NCBI GenBank assembly: GCA_037974335.1
Contig: CM075761.1
Location: 12,823,543-12,887,542, forward strand
DNA: 64,000 nucleotides
Origin: Prionace glauca
Lineage: Eukaryota; Chordata; Chondrichthyes; Carcharhiniformes; Carcharhinidae
Direction: 5' to 3'
In this document: positions 10,896 through 21,345 of the stretch, piece by piece
Position numbering within the stretch: the first letter of the stretch is position 1
How the letters are laid out: each line of letters opens with the position of its first letter
Made by a program: the position numbers and the translations under genes
Notes under the pieces: model-generated
Database searches by the model: none
What the model was told of the DNA's origin: nothing
What the model saw: the letters and a program-made list of their open reading frames with translations, nothing else

Positions 10896-11318
10896 AACAA
10901 TGGAGGATGCATCCCTCGCCGCATGGAAATCAATTGCGCAATCCGAGACAATCTCACACTTTATAACCTGAATCAGCAGAGGGTGCAAACAGAAACAAAA
11001 AACATGGCAAACGTATAACTGCAAAAGCAAATGTAAATTGCAATCTTGAGTGCAACTCACACTACTGTCAATTCCTGTCACATCACATTGCAGAAGATCC
11101 TATCCAGGTTACAGCGCAATACTGTCCGTTTTACTGCATGACTGCAGTTCCCCTCAAAACTCGAGAATCTGAAAATCGTACAGGGCAATATTAGTTCACA
11201 AATACTCCACTGGTATAACCGAGTAATCACGATGTCACTGACAGTCACGAGCAGCAACTTTTACTTTCTGCAAGATACGCTATAGAAACAGACCAAGGTG
11301 GCCTCGGTCACACCTTAA
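10896..11318. other. Unassigned stretch
   Basis: No recognised gene or repeat. Sits in the receptor intron. Confidence 0.35.
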
Positions 11319-11927
11319 CATAGAACATAGAACATTACAGCACAAACAGGCCCTTCGGCCCTCGAGTTGCGCCGATCACATCAACCCCACCAATCTATAG
11401 ACCTATCTATAACCCCCAATCCCATTAAACCCCATATACTCATCCAGAAGTCTTTTAAAAGACCCCAGCGAGTTCGCCTCCACCACCGACGACGGCAGCC
11501 GATTCCATTCACTCACCACCCTCTGAGTGAAAAACTTACCCCTAACATCACCTCTGTACTTCCCTCCCCGCACCTTAAATCTGTGTCCTCTCGTAGCGAC
11601 CATTTCAACCCGGGGAAATAGCCTCTGAGAGTCCACCCTATCTATTCCTCTCAACATTTTATAAACTTCTATCAGGTCGCCTCTCAACCTTCGCCTCTCC
11701 AGGGAAAAGAGTCCCAGCTCCCTCAACCTATCTTCATAAGGCATGCCTCCCAGTCCAGGCAACATCCTTGTAAATCTCCTCTGCACCCTTTCAATAGCTT
11801 CTACGTCTTTCCTATAGTGAGGCGACCAGAACTGCGCACAGTACTCCAAATGAGGCCTGACGAGGGTCCTGTAAAGTTGCAGCATTACCTCCCGACTCCT
11901 AAACTCAATCCCTCGATTAATGAAGGC
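11319..11927 (-). mobile_element. LINE-C copy, 5' truncated
   Basis: Frame of about 160 codons ([20 protein letters not shown] to SFKRLLDEYMGFNGIGGYR) followed by the C-type UTR (ggtggggttgatgtgatcgg) and ATGTTCT tail. Its 5' truncation point abuts a short perfect hairpin at 11,934-11,967. Confidence 0.92.
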
Positions 11928-11933
11928 TGTGAA

Positions 11934-11967
11934 GGGAGGTCACAGGCTTCTGAGCCTGTGACCTCCC
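11934..11967. repeat. Short perfect hairpin at LINE 5' junction
   Basis: Arms gggaggtcacaggct and agcctgtgacctccc (15 bp each) around a 4-base loop (tctg), 7 bp from the truncated 5' end of the LINE-C copy. Confidence 0.85.
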
Positions 11968-12169
11968 ATCATTCTGACAATATCCGCACACTGAGTCTAT
12001 TCACAGTACCCCGGCAGTGCAGGAGGAGCTCATCTGACCCATCGTATCTGCAGCGAATACAATCCCAGTCAGGCTCCTCCTCTGCAATCCAACCCATCCA
12101 GCGATTCCCGCGTCACTGATGGGTAGTCGGACATGACCGGGTGACAGAACCGGCATCACTTTCGAAAGT

Positions 12170-12312
12170 GGAAAGGCATTAGAGCACCCAGAGGAATCCA
12201 AAACAGCCACAAGGTGAACAAGCAAACTCCAAGCAGACAATGACCCAAGGCCAGAATTGAACTCGGGTCTCTGGCATTTGGAGGCAGGAGTGTTAACCAC
12301 TTTACCGCTGTG
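12170..12312 (-). mobile_element. Decayed V-SINE (HE1-type)
   Basis: Reverse-strand V-SINE blocks (gcacccagaggaatccaaaa, then gaattgaactcgggtctctg, then gtgttaaccactttaccgct) mark the central part and tRNA-like head. Confidence 0.7.
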
Positions 12313-12885
12313 TTCTCTAACTGCAGGATCTACCACATTGTAATATGTAAGCAGAACACTATATAACTCTCCAAACACAATCTACCATGTTTCAATATAA
12401 ATTTAGGACTGGTCTGTGTTACATTTCGTTTTCCAGAATTAAAGATAGAACATAGAACATTACAGCGCAGAACAGGCCCTTCGGCCCACGATGTTGCGCC
12501 GACCAGTTAAAAAAACAATTACCCACTAACCTAAACCAATCCCTTTCCATCCACAAACCTATCCACGGATCTCTTAAACGCCCCCAAATTTACAACTGCA
12601 GCTGGCAGGGCATTCCAGTCCCTCACCACCCTCTGGGTAAAGAACCTACCCCTGACATCAGTCCTATAACTACCCCCCCTTAATTTAAAGCCATGCCCCC
12701 TCGTGCTAGATTTCTCCATCCAAGGAAAAAGGCCATCACTGTCCACCCTATCTAAACCTCTAATCATCTTATATGTTTCAATAAGATCCCCTCTTAGCCG
12801 CCATATATATATATAGATTATATATATAGATATGTTTCATTTTCTGATTCTGATCATCCTCAGCTGCGTTACGATATTTCTTAAT
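12303..12885. repeat. Duplicated segment, copy 1 (with insertion)
   Basis: Bases 12,303-12,446 and 12,833-12,885 match 18,091-18,290 (shared blocks: tgttctctaact, catttcgttttccagaatta, atcctcagctgcgttacg). The same LINE-E flank follows on the right in both. Copy 1 is split by a LINE-B fragment and an AT run, copy 2 is not. Confidence 0.8.
12447..12802 (-). mobile_element. LINE-B fragment inserted in duplicated segment
   Basis: Three-prime tail with ggccgaagggcctgttctgc (in reverse), then coding tail RFFTQRVVRDWNALPAAVVN, ending in the [16 protein letters not shown] region. The 12 residues usually between VVN and LGAFKRSVDR are shortened. An AT dinucleotide run (12,803-12,832) lies at its 5' junction. 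Confidence 0.85.
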
Positions 12886-13700
12886 AAAGAACAAAGAACA
12901 AAAACAGCCCGGGAAACAGGCCCTTCGTCCCAACGAGCCCGCGCCGCCATTTTAACATTACCAGTCCCACACTCCACCGATAACCCCTATATAATGTTTT
13001 ATGACCATCCACATTGAGGGAATCTAATTTAGGGACAATTTATTACTTCCAATCAGCCTAACAGCACATCTTTGGGGTGTGGGAGGAAACCGGAGCACCC
13101 GGAGAAAACCCACGCAGGCACGGGGAGAATGTGTAAACTCCCACAGACACCGGCCCAAACCCAATTATCTGCACAGCAATCAGTGATAGTCACTGAGCTG
13201 TCGTCTTGCCCAGTATCTGGTCCAGTTGAGGCACACACTAACGACATGAAGCACTAGGCCAATCTCGAACAACCAAGAGCAGCCCCAGTACGACCCATCG
13301 TGTGTATGTCCCTCGTTGGGCAACAAGGCGGAAAGACTTAAAAGCTGTGAATGAAAAGAGAAAAAACATTATTATCGTACCATATCCATTTACATTACAG
13401 GGACGCCCCAATGCTAATGACCCTTATTTAAAACAATCTCCTATATCCTCCCATCTCCAGCCCACTCATGTGCCTGTCTAAGTTACTCTTAAACAACTCC
13501 AACGTGCCTGCCTCCACCACCTTACTTGGCAGAGCATTCCATACCCCCACTACCCTCTGCGTGAAAAACCTCCCTCTAATATCTGTGTAATACCTCTCCC
13601 CCCTCAGCTTAAGCCCGTGGCCCCTCGTACAGTGTGTCACTAAAATAGGAAATGGCTTACCTCAGTTTATTCTAACTATCCCCTTCATAATCTTAGAACG
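12886..13700 (-). mobile_element. LINE-E copy with V-SINE-like 3' UTR
   Basis: Same order as 7,020-7,692: GTTCTTT-type tail, ggccgaagggcctg-type hairpin, V-SINE block at 13,070-13,145, spacer, then the ORF2 end at 13,428-13,640 (RGRFFTQRVVGVWNALPSKV, EAGTLELFKSNLDRHMSG) and a KIMKG remnant to 13,700. The stop codon sits about 540 bp before the 3' end, which defines an unusually long UTR. Confidence 0.85.
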
Positions 13701-14179
13701 CAGCTGCCAATTATGAGTTGCCTTCCTTAACCAAATGTCGTGCTCCAAATTTCTCCGCGTCGATCTTGCGTTCCTGTGTGCTCTGATAATTCATTGCCAT
13801 CCACCTCCGGATTGGCCACACTCAATCACAATTTTGTACAATTGTATATTTCAAAGTTCATTCTTAGTTTGAAATTCCAAGGCCTGAATGCATTTTGAGG
13901 AGCATGATTCCCAACTGAACCATGGAGACCCCGCTCCCCAAAAAACAACTCACAGTTCCCCTGTCGTATGCTTCCAGCCCTGCGAGGAATTCATTCCAAC
14001 ATTGTTCCCGCATTCTACACTTTCCGACCTTCTCCATTAGCTTGTGTTTCTCCCCCTGTTAACCTGTCAGTACGTAGCTGTGTCTGTTGGAGCAGTTATC
14101 AAAGGCCAGGATCAATAGTTTTCGCTGAAAACAATTGTATGCAAAGAGTAGCAAAAGACCGCCCATTTTTGGATTGGTT
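13701..14179. other. Unassigned stretch
   Basis: No recognised gene or repeat; part of the receptor intron. Confidence 0.35.
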
Positions 14180-14305
14180 GTACAAAGAACAAAGAACAAC
14201 ACAGCCCGGGAAACAGGCCATTCGGCCCAACGAGCCCGCGCCGCCTTCTCAACAATGTGTTTTTCCTCCTCCACCCTTGACCCATGTCTATGCTTATGTT
14301 ATATA
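14180..14305 (-). mobile_element. LINE-E 3' tail fragment
   Basis: Reverse of the E tail: acaaagaacaaagaacaaca, then cagcccgggaaacaggccat and cccaacgagcccgcgccgcc. Confidence 0.75.
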
Positions 14306-14332
14306 TTAAAATAGACAGAAAGTAGCACACAA

Positions 14333-14553
14333 TAGAACATAGAACATAGAACACTACAGCACAAACAAGTTGCAATGATCACATCTATACCTACTAAGCC
14401 ATAGCCCTATCTATAACCCTCAATCCCATTAAATCCCATGTACTCATCCAGAAGTCTTCTAAAAGACCCCAGAGAGTTCGCCTCCACCACCACCGACGGC
14501 AGCCGATTCCACTCACTCACTACCCTCTGAGTGAAAAACTTACCCCTAACAAT
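14333..14553 (-). mobile_element. LINE-C fragment
   Basis: ATGTTCT-type tail in reverse, C-type UTR with a small deletion, and coding tail (KFFTQRVVSEWNRLP and SFRRLLDEYM-like) cut off at 14,553. Confidence 0.85.
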
Positions 14554-15125
14554 GTAGACTTAATAATAGAAAGAATGTTTTTCATTCCAGTTATTGATCC
14601 TGTTTCAGTATTAAGAAAAAATGTCTGTCAGAATTCCCTCAAAAATATAGCCATTTGATGACGTGTTCCACCCCTCTTCCAAACCAGTACAAAGTAAACA
14701 TTCAGCACTAAGAGTTTCGCCTTGCAAAATACGGTCACTGAGTTGAGTTAGGTACATTGTATGTCCCCGTAGTTGGCACGCTGTCTGCAATTCTATGCAA
14801 AGTATTATGCTCAGTGATATTGTTTTCTGAACTCACTGCTACCTTGTCGACTTGAACAGCACACGTTTATTTTTCTCTACGAATGAATATAACTTGATAT
14901 TTCAGAGTATTTGTGAGTTACTAGCAGGCGTTCACCATCGGCTGAATCAATAGAATGAATGCTTGCAGGTTGTTAATGCTATTTGGCTTTAAAATATGAT
15001 GTCAGTAATCCGATATCATGCATTATTCTAGCGTCAAGGTAACACATTACATTATGACTGGCGCAATAAATAATAGGGCGGTTCACATTCATTGTTAAAT
15101 CCATGCAATGCTTCTTTTCACTTAC
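14554..15125. other. Receptor intron 1, 5' part
   Basis: AT-rich DNA between exon 1 (minus strand) and the LINE-C fragment. No repeat recognised. Confidence 0.4.
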
Positions 15126-15192
15126 TGGGTACACCAATGATTGCCAGGATCAAATAATATATTTCCTTAAAGCTGTTAAATATTTCCAACAT
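15126..15192 (-). CDS. GPR139-like: GPR139-like receptor, exon 1
   Basis: The ATG at 15,192 opens 22 codons plus one base and stops at a strong donor (CCCA|GTAAGTG). The peptide ends KEIYYLILAIIGVP, the outer half of TM1. The phase 1 junction joins A to the TT of exon 2 at 6,596 to make an isoleucine codon, giving GVP-INLLAIAIL, an uninterrupted TM1. It is the nearest upstream exon 1 on the right strand, about 8.5 kb from exon 2. The extracellular N-terminus is very short with no signal peptide. The pairing of these two exons is inferred. A different exon 1 outside the window cannot be excluded. Confidence 0.8.
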
Positions 15193-15514
15193 CTTCACTC
15201 TGGAATTATCTGTCACTGCATGCAACGAAAGATCTCTGCGTTTGAAACTATGCAGCAAAACATTGCCATTAAATTAATTCCCTACCAGCTCACCTGCGGG
15301 AATTTAAAGTTGTAGTTCTGTATGGTTCAGTTAATTACTTGATGTCACGTGTTATATTTAACAATGCATTTCAATTAGCAATTGTTATTTCATCACTTAG
15401 GTCACAAAATTTATTTTCGTTTTGCCGCACATTCACAGTGTGATAACTCAAAAACAGCAAAACTCTCTCTTGCTTCTAGTCATTGAATTGTAACACACAA
15501 CTTTTATCTCTGTC
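15193..15514. other. Probable 5' flank of the receptor gene
   Basis: Upstream of the receptor start on the minus strand. AT-rich, no CpG island. A TTTAAA near 15,303-15,308 is the only weak core-promoter-like element I see. Confidence 0.35.
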
Positions 15515-15746
<232 letters not shown>

Positions 15747-15784
15747 TTATATGATATTATCTGTTATATCATATGATGTTATAC

Positions 15785-16853
15785 TCAATTACAGGACTGC
15801 TTAAGGCAAACATGCCATCTGCCTGCTTTACAACTATCATTGGGTCGCTGGACATGTATACGCAGTCTGAAGGATGTGTTGGTTAGGTGCATTGGCCATG
15901 TTAAGTTCTCCCTCAGTGATCCAAAGATCAAAGGCAAAGGCTCTGCAATCTCCTCCCTGGCCTCCCAAAGAATCCTAGGATATACCCCATCTCGCCCAGG
16001 GGACTTATTGACTCTCAGGTTTTTCAAAATTGCTAATACGTCTTCGCTTAGAAGATCTACCTCCTCCAGCCTATCAGCCTGTATCACGCAGTCATCCTCA
16101 AAAACATGGCCCTTCTCCTTGGTGAACACTGAAGATGAGTATTCAATCATCATCTCTCCTATCTCTTGACTCCATGCATCAGTTCCCACTGCTATTCTTG
16201 ACCAGCCCGAACTTCACCCTGGTTGTTTGTTTTATTTCTAACATGAGAGTAAAAAGCCTTGGGCTTTTCCTTGATCCGACCCGCCAAGGATTTCTCATAC
16301 CCCCTCCGAGCTCTCCTAAGCCATTTCTTTAGCTCATTCCTTCCTACCTTGTAACCCTCAAGCAACCCACTTTTCGGCCCAGCTCTGCATTCTATCATAG
16401 TCTCTTTGCAGCCTACAAGAGCCCTCCACCTCATCCACTACTCCACCAATCTTGGTGTCAGCAACAAATTGACTAACACACCCTACAGCCCCCTCTTCCA
16501 AGTCACTGATAAAAATCAGAACCAGCAGAGGAGTCAGCACTGATTCCTGTGGTACACGGCTGGTAACTATCCTCCAGTCTGAAAATTTTCCTTCCACCAT
16601 CACCCTCTGTCTGCCAGTTACTAATCCATTCGGCCAAATTTACTTCTGTCCCCATACTCCCTTATCTTTTCCATGAACGTACCATGGGGAACCTTATCAA
16701 ATGATCCCTAAGATCCATGTATACGACATCAACTGCTCTACCTTCATCTACACACTTAGTTACCTCCTCAAAGAATTCAGTCAAATTTGTAAGGCAGGAC
16801 ATACCCCTCACGAAACCATGATGACTATCCCAGATTAAACTGCAAGTCAGGAT
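15785..16853 (-). mobile_element. Older LINE, linker and RT fragments
   Basis: Two blocks on the minus strand. Bases 15,785-16,434 encode the endonuclease-RT linker (ELKKWLRRARRGYEKSLAGR) and RT start (NLRVNKSPGRDGVYPRILWE). Bases 16,440-16,853 encode RT palm pieces (CLTNLTEFFEEVTKCVDEGR, then a GVPQGSVLGPLL-like stretch). The more 5' coding part lies at lower coordinates, so these are two joined or rearranged copies. Frames are broken. Confidence 0.75.
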
Positions 16854-16917
16854 AGAACATAGAACATAGAACATTACAGCGCAGAACAGGCCCTTCGGCC
16901 CACGATGTTGCGCCGAC
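16726..16917. repeat. Direct repeat, left copy
   Basis: 192 bp nearly identical to 17,769-17,960 (one difference seen, atgatgact versus atgctgact), offset 1,043 bp. Both copies span the same LINE tail-to-RT junction, so they arose by tandem duplication and not by separate insertions. Confidence 0.9.
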
Positions 16918-17898
16918 CAGTTACAAAACAATGACCCACAGCCTAAACCAATCCCTTTTCATCCATAAACCTATCCACAGATCTCTTAAACGCCCCCAAA
17001 CTAGGCGCATTTACAACTGCAGCTGGCAGGGCATTCCAGTCCCTCACCACCCTCTGGGTAAAGAACCTACCCCTGACATCTGTCCTATAACTACCCCCCC
17101 TTAATTTAAAGTCGTGCCCCCTCGTGCTAGCTTTCTCCATCCTAGGAAAAAGGCTATCACTATCTACCCTGTCTAAACCTCTAATCACCTTATATGTTTC
17201 AATGAGATCCCCTCTTAGCCGCCTTCTTTCCAGCGAAAACAACCCCAAATCTCTCAGTCTCTCCTCATAGGATCTCCCCTCCATACCAGGCAACATCCTG
17301 GTAAACCTCCTCTGCACCCTCTCCAAAGCCTCTACAACCTTCCTGTAATGTGGGGACCAGAACTGCACACAAAACTCCATGTGTGGCCGCACCAGAGTTG
17401 TGTACAGTTGCATCATGACGCTGCGACTCCTAAATTCAATCCCCCTACCAATAAACGCCAAGATACCGTATGCCTTCTTAACAACCTTGTCTACTTGATA
17501 CCCAACTTTCAGGGATCTATGTACACATACACCTAGATCCCTCTACTCCTCCAAACTATTCAAAGTCCTCCCGTTAGCCCTATACTCAACACATCTGTTA
17601 TTCCTACCGAAATGAATTACCTCACACTTCTCCACATTAAACTCCATCCGCCACCTCACAGCCCAGCTCTGCAACCTTTCTAAGTCACCCTGCAAACTAT
17701 GACACCCTTCCTCACAATCTACCACACCTCTGACTTTGGTGTCATCAGCAAACTTACTAATCCACCCAACATCAACTGCTCTACCTTCATCTACACACTT
17801 AGTTACCTCCTCAAAGAATTCAGTCAAATTTGTAAGGCAGGACATACCCCTCACGAAACCATGCTGACTATCCCAGATTAAACTGCAAGTCAGGATAG
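16854..17898 (-). mobile_element. LINE-B copy with internal RT deletion
   Basis: Three-prime tail at 16,854, coding tail at 16,943-17,461 (172 codons open), then RT part at 17,543-17,890. The frame jumps from DEGRAVDV directly to GWISKFADDTKV, skipping the RT catalytic palm (FSKAFDKVP to FINDLDE). Compared with the copy at 28-29 kb, about 100 codons are missing. Confidence 0.85.
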
Positions 17899-17960
17899 AA
17901 CATAGAACATAGAACATTACAGCGCAGAACAGGCCCTTCGGCCCACGATGTTGCGCCGAC
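17769..17960. repeat. Direct repeat, right copy
   Basis: Partner of 16,726-16,917. Ends exactly at gttgcgccgac. Confidence 0.9.
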
Positions 17961-17992
17961 AGAGAACAAGGAATTCTAGACTGAAGTGCATT

Positions 17993-18090
17993 AATACAAT
18001 AGATAAGGGTAATGGGTGGAGGGTGGGACTGGTAATGTTAAAATAGCGATGCGGGCTCGTTGGGCCACAGGACCTGTTTCCCGGGCTGTT
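17993..18090 (+). mobile_element. LINE-E 3' tail fragment
   Basis: Plus-strand E tail: caatagataagggtaatggg, gtaatgttaaaatagcgatg and cctgtttcccgggctgttt. Confidence 0.75.
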
Positions 18091-18290
18091 TACCACTGTG
18101 TTCTCTAACTACGCTATCCACCACATTGTAATGTGTTAGCAGAACACGATATAACTCTCCAAACACAGTCTACCAAGTTTCAATATAGGTTTAGGGCTAA
18201 ACTGTGTTACATTTCGTTTTCCAGAATTAAAGATAGGTTTCATTTTCGGATTATGATCGTCCTCAGCTGCGTTACGCTATTTCTTAATAA
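18091..18290. repeat. Duplicated segment, copy 2
   Basis: Partner of the segment at 12,303-12,885 without the LINE-B insertion, so it shows the empty site (aaagataggtttcattttc). Confidence 0.8.
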
Positions 18291-18772
18291 AGAACAAAAC
18301 GAGCACAGGAAACAGGCCATTCGGCCCAACGAGTCATTTTAGCATTACCAGTACCACACCCCCCCCCCTCCACCCATGACTCTTATCTATTGTTTTTATG
18401 GCCATCCACATTGAGGGAAGACTAATTTAGGGGCAATTTATTACCTCCAATCAGCCTAACAGCACATCTCTGGGGTGTGGGAGGAAACTGGAGCACCCGG
18501 AGAAAACCCACGCAGGCACGGGGAGAATGTGCAAACTCCCACAGACACCGGCCCAAATCCATGTGTCTGCACAGCGATCAGTGATAGTCACTGAGCTGTC
18601 GTCTTGCCCAGTATCTGGTCCAGTTTAGGTACACACTAACGACATGAAGCACTAGGCCAATCTCGAACAACCAAGAGCAGCCCCAGTACGACCCATCGCG
18701 TGTCTGCCCCTCATTGGACAACAAGGCGGAAAGACTTAAAACCTGTGAATTAAAAGAGAGAAAAAGATTACT
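18290..18772 (-). mobile_element. LINE-E copy, 3' UTR only
   Basis: V-SINE-like block at 18,462-18,545 and the spacer with cagtgatagtcactgagctg. The element is cut at 18,772 by a LINE-C copy in the opposite orientation. Confidence 0.8.
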
Positions 18773-19080
18773 ATTTCCCCGGGTTGAAATGGTCCCTACG
18801 AGAGGACACAGATTTAAGGTGCGGGGAGGGAAGTACAGAGGTGATGTTAGGGGTAAGTTTTTCACTCAGAGGGTGGTGAGTGAATGGAATCGGCTGCCGT
18901 CATCAGTGGTGGAGGCAAACTCGCTGGGGTCTTTTAAAAGACTTCTGGATGAATATATGGGGTTTAATGGGATTGGGGGTTATAGATAGGTCTATAGATT
19001 GGTGGGGTTGATGCGATCGGCGCAACTCGAGGGCCGAAGGGCCTGTTTGTGCTGTAATGTTCTATGTTCTATGTTCTATC
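18773..19080 (+). mobile_element. LINE-C copy, 3' end
   Basis: Codes for LFPRVEMVPTRGHRFKVRGG to SFKRLLDEYMGFNGIGGYR, followed by the full C-type UTR and ATGTTCT tail. Confidence 0.92.
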
Positions 19081-19747
19081 CCGAGCTGTTTTTGTTCTTT
19101 GTTCTTGCAGCAGCCTCGCAGTTGGTCCAAAGTTCTGGGAAACCCCCTTACTTTCCCCGGCTCTGTTGCTGCGTCTCCAGCAGCTGGAGAGCTGACAGAC
19201 GAATGGGTCCAGCTTGACTTCCCCCCTCCGCCTGAGGCCTCAGACGTCCCCTCCTCCACCTGATGCCCGTCAGCAGGTGCGTCAATGCCAACCAAAGAAT
19301 GGCGCAGATGCCTCACCAATAACGTGACCCGCGGTCGTGGGCTAAAGTCTCCCTGATGGTCATTTGCCAAATGGAAGCTGACGCCAAACAGGTGCCGGCC
19401 TCGGATGTCCCTCCGTCCGCTTCCTCTGTGGGATTGGCAGAGGTGTCCGGAGCTGCATGTCCGGGTGCTGCAGAGGTGTCCGGAGCTGGATGTCCGGGTG
19501 CTGCAGAGGTGTCCGGAGCTGGATGTCCGGGTGCTGCGGTGGGAGTCGCGTTGACACAAGGCCCAGACGCATGGTGGTCACATTGGGATGCAGGCAACTG
19601 AATTGACATTTCCCCATTGAAGAAGGGGACAATGAATAGAGGAAAGTACGGAACAGGAATAGACACTTCTGCCCTCCAAGCCTGCACCTACCATGCTGCC
19701 TGCCTGAACCAAAGCCCCCTACTCTTCCTTCTATTCCCATCCCATTC
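19081..19747. other. GC-rich unassigned segment
   Basis: GC-rich DNA not seen elsewhere in the window except its right edge (19,630-19,745), which resembles 2,895-3,020. Open frames on both strands come from base composition and a 33-bp repeat. No known domain recognised. Confidence 0.4.
19443..19541. repeat. 33-bp minisatellite, three units
   Basis: Three copies starting at 19,443, 19,476 and 19,509 with core gtgtccggagctggatgtcc. The 33-bp period keeps frames open, giving AEVSGAGCPGA repeats on the plus strand. Confidence 0.9.
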
Positions 19748-20977
19748 ATGTTTTACGAGCATTTGGAGAGGTTTGACATGATCAGGAATAGTCAGCATGG
19801 ATTTGTCAAAGGCAGGTCGTGCCTTACGAGCCTAGTTGAGTTCTTCGATAATGTGACTGAACACATTGACGAAGGAAGTGCCGTGGACGTAGTGTACATG
19901 GACTTCAGCAAGGCTTTTGATAAGGTCCCCCATGCAAGACTTCTTGAGAAGGTGAGAGGGCATGAGATCCAAGGGCCTTTGGCCTTGTGGATCCAGAACT
20001 GGCTTGCCTGCAGAAGGCAGAGAGTGGTTGTGGATGGGTCTTTTTCGGAATGGAGGTCAGTCACCAGTGGGGTGCCCCAGGGATCTGTTCTGGGACCCCT
20101 GCTGTTTGTCATTTTCATAAATGACCTGGATGAGGAAGTGGAGGGATGGGTTAGCAAGTTCGCTGATGACACCAAGGTCGGTGGTGTTGTGGATGGTCTG
20201 GAAGGATGTCAAAAATTGCAGCAGGACATAGATAGGATACAGGAATGGGCGGAGAAGTGGCAGATGGACTTCAACGCGGATAAATGTGTAGTCGTCCATT
20301 TCGGCAGAACCAACGGGATGAACGAGTACACTATTAAGGGCAGGAGTCTTAGTAGCGTTGAAGAGCAGAAGGATCTCGGGGTCCGGGTCCACAGGACTCT
20401 TAAATCGGCCTCGCAGGTGGAGGAGGTGGTCAAGAAGGCGTATGGTGTACTGGCCTTCATTAATCGAAGGATTGAGTTTAGGAGTCGGGAGGTAATGCTG
20501 CAACTTTACAGGACCCTTGTCAGGCCTCATTTGGAGTACTGTGCGCAGTTCTGGTCGCCTCACTATAGGAAAGACGTAGAAGCTATTGAAAGGGTGCAGA
20601 GGAGATTTACAAGGATGTTGCCTGGACTGGGAGGCATGCCTTATGAAGATAGGTTGAGGGAGCTGGGACTCTTTTCCCTAGAGAGGCGAAGGTTGAGAGG
20701 CGACCTGATAGAAATTTATAAAATGTTGAGAGGAATAGATAGGGTGGACTCTCAGAGGCTATTTCCCCGGGTTGAAATGGTCGCTACGAGAGGACACAGA
20801 TTTAAGGTGCGGGGAGGGAAGTACAGAGGTGATGTTAGGGGTAAGTTTTTCACTCAGAGGGTGGTGAGTGAATGGAATCGGCTGCCGTCGTCGGTGGTGG
20901 AGGCGAACTCGCTGGGGTCTTTTAAAAGACTTCTGGATGAGTATATGGGATTTAATGAGATTGAGGGTTATAGGTAG
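19748..20977 (+). CDS. CR1-group ORF2 fragment: reverse transcriptase and C-terminus
   Basis: 409 residues. Residues about 15-60 hold SQHGFVKGRSCLTSLVEFFD and VVYMDFSKAFDKVPH, the first catalytic Asp region of RT. Around 100-125 are SGVPQGSVLGPLLFVIFIND, and around 135-145 FADDTKV, with the paired Asp of the active site. Residues 250-400 are the CR1-type C-terminal domain. In a full element this protein would copy the LINE RNA at a nicked chromosomal site. Here the endonuclease half is missing. The start Met is simply the first ATG after truncation. Confidence 0.85.
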   Translation: MFYEHLERFDMIRNSQHGFVKGRSCLTSLVEFFDNVTEHIDEGSAVDVVYMDFSKAFDKVPHARLLEKVRGHEIQGPLALWIQNWLACRRQRVVVDGSFSEWRSVTSGVPQGSVLGPLLFVIFINDLDEEVEGWVSKFADDTKVGGVVDGLEGCQKLQQDIDRIQEWAEKWQMDFNADKCVVVHFGRTNGMNEYTIKGRSLSSVEEQKDLGVRVHRTLKSASQVEEVVKKAYGVLAFINRRIEFRSREVMLQLYRTLVRPHLEYCAQFWSPHYRKDVEAIERVQRRFTRMLPGLGGMPYEDRLRELGLFSLERRRLRGDLIEIYKMLRGIDRVDSQRLFPRVEMVATRGHRFKVRGGKYRGDVRGKFFTQRVVSEWNRLPSSVVEANSLGSFKRLLDEYMGFNEIEGYR

Positions 20978-21063
20978 GTTTATAGATTGGTGGGGTTGAT
21001 GTGATCGGTGCAACTCGAGGGCCGAAGGGCCTGTTTGTGCTGTAATGTTCTATGTTCTATGTA
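19748..21063 (+). mobile_element. LINE-C copy with intact RT frame, 5' truncated
   Basis: Best preserved LINE in the window. It holds an unbroken 409-codon frame from within the RT domain to the natural stop, the C-type UTR with ggccgaagggcctgtttgtg, and an ATGTTCT tail. It starts abruptly near 19,748, so endonuclease and the RT N-terminus are absent and it cannot be autonomous. Confidence 0.93.
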
Positions 21064-21345
21064 TTAGTCAGGACACCCTCCAGGCAAGTTCCAGGCACTC
21101 ACCACCCTTTGTGTAAAAAAGCCTTGACTCTTCAAACTTTGTCCCGTATCTTAAACATATTCCCCCCAGTAATTGACTCAAATTGATTGCAGGATTGACA
21201 GGCTCTCATTCCCTGAATCCAGCCCACACATGCAGACGCTGATGGTCTGGATGTCCTCCTCTGTCTAAGGCTCCAGCGTCTACTCCTCATGAGGTTTGGG
21301 GACTCAAAGATCAGGTTGACCGTTTCCTCTCTTCGCCCTCTATAA
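21064..21345 (-). mobile_element. Old LINE remnant
   Basis: The stretch gcactcaccaccctttgtgt, then aaaaagccttgactcttcaa, is the reverse of a decayed FFTQRVV-type coding tail. Only the first 120 bp are convincing. Confidence 0.5.

Noticed and set aside
19313-19749. Ala/Gly/Pro-rich or His-rich protein gene
   Set aside because: Frames on both strands stay open only because of the 33-bp repeat and GC-rich composition; no splice or domain support.
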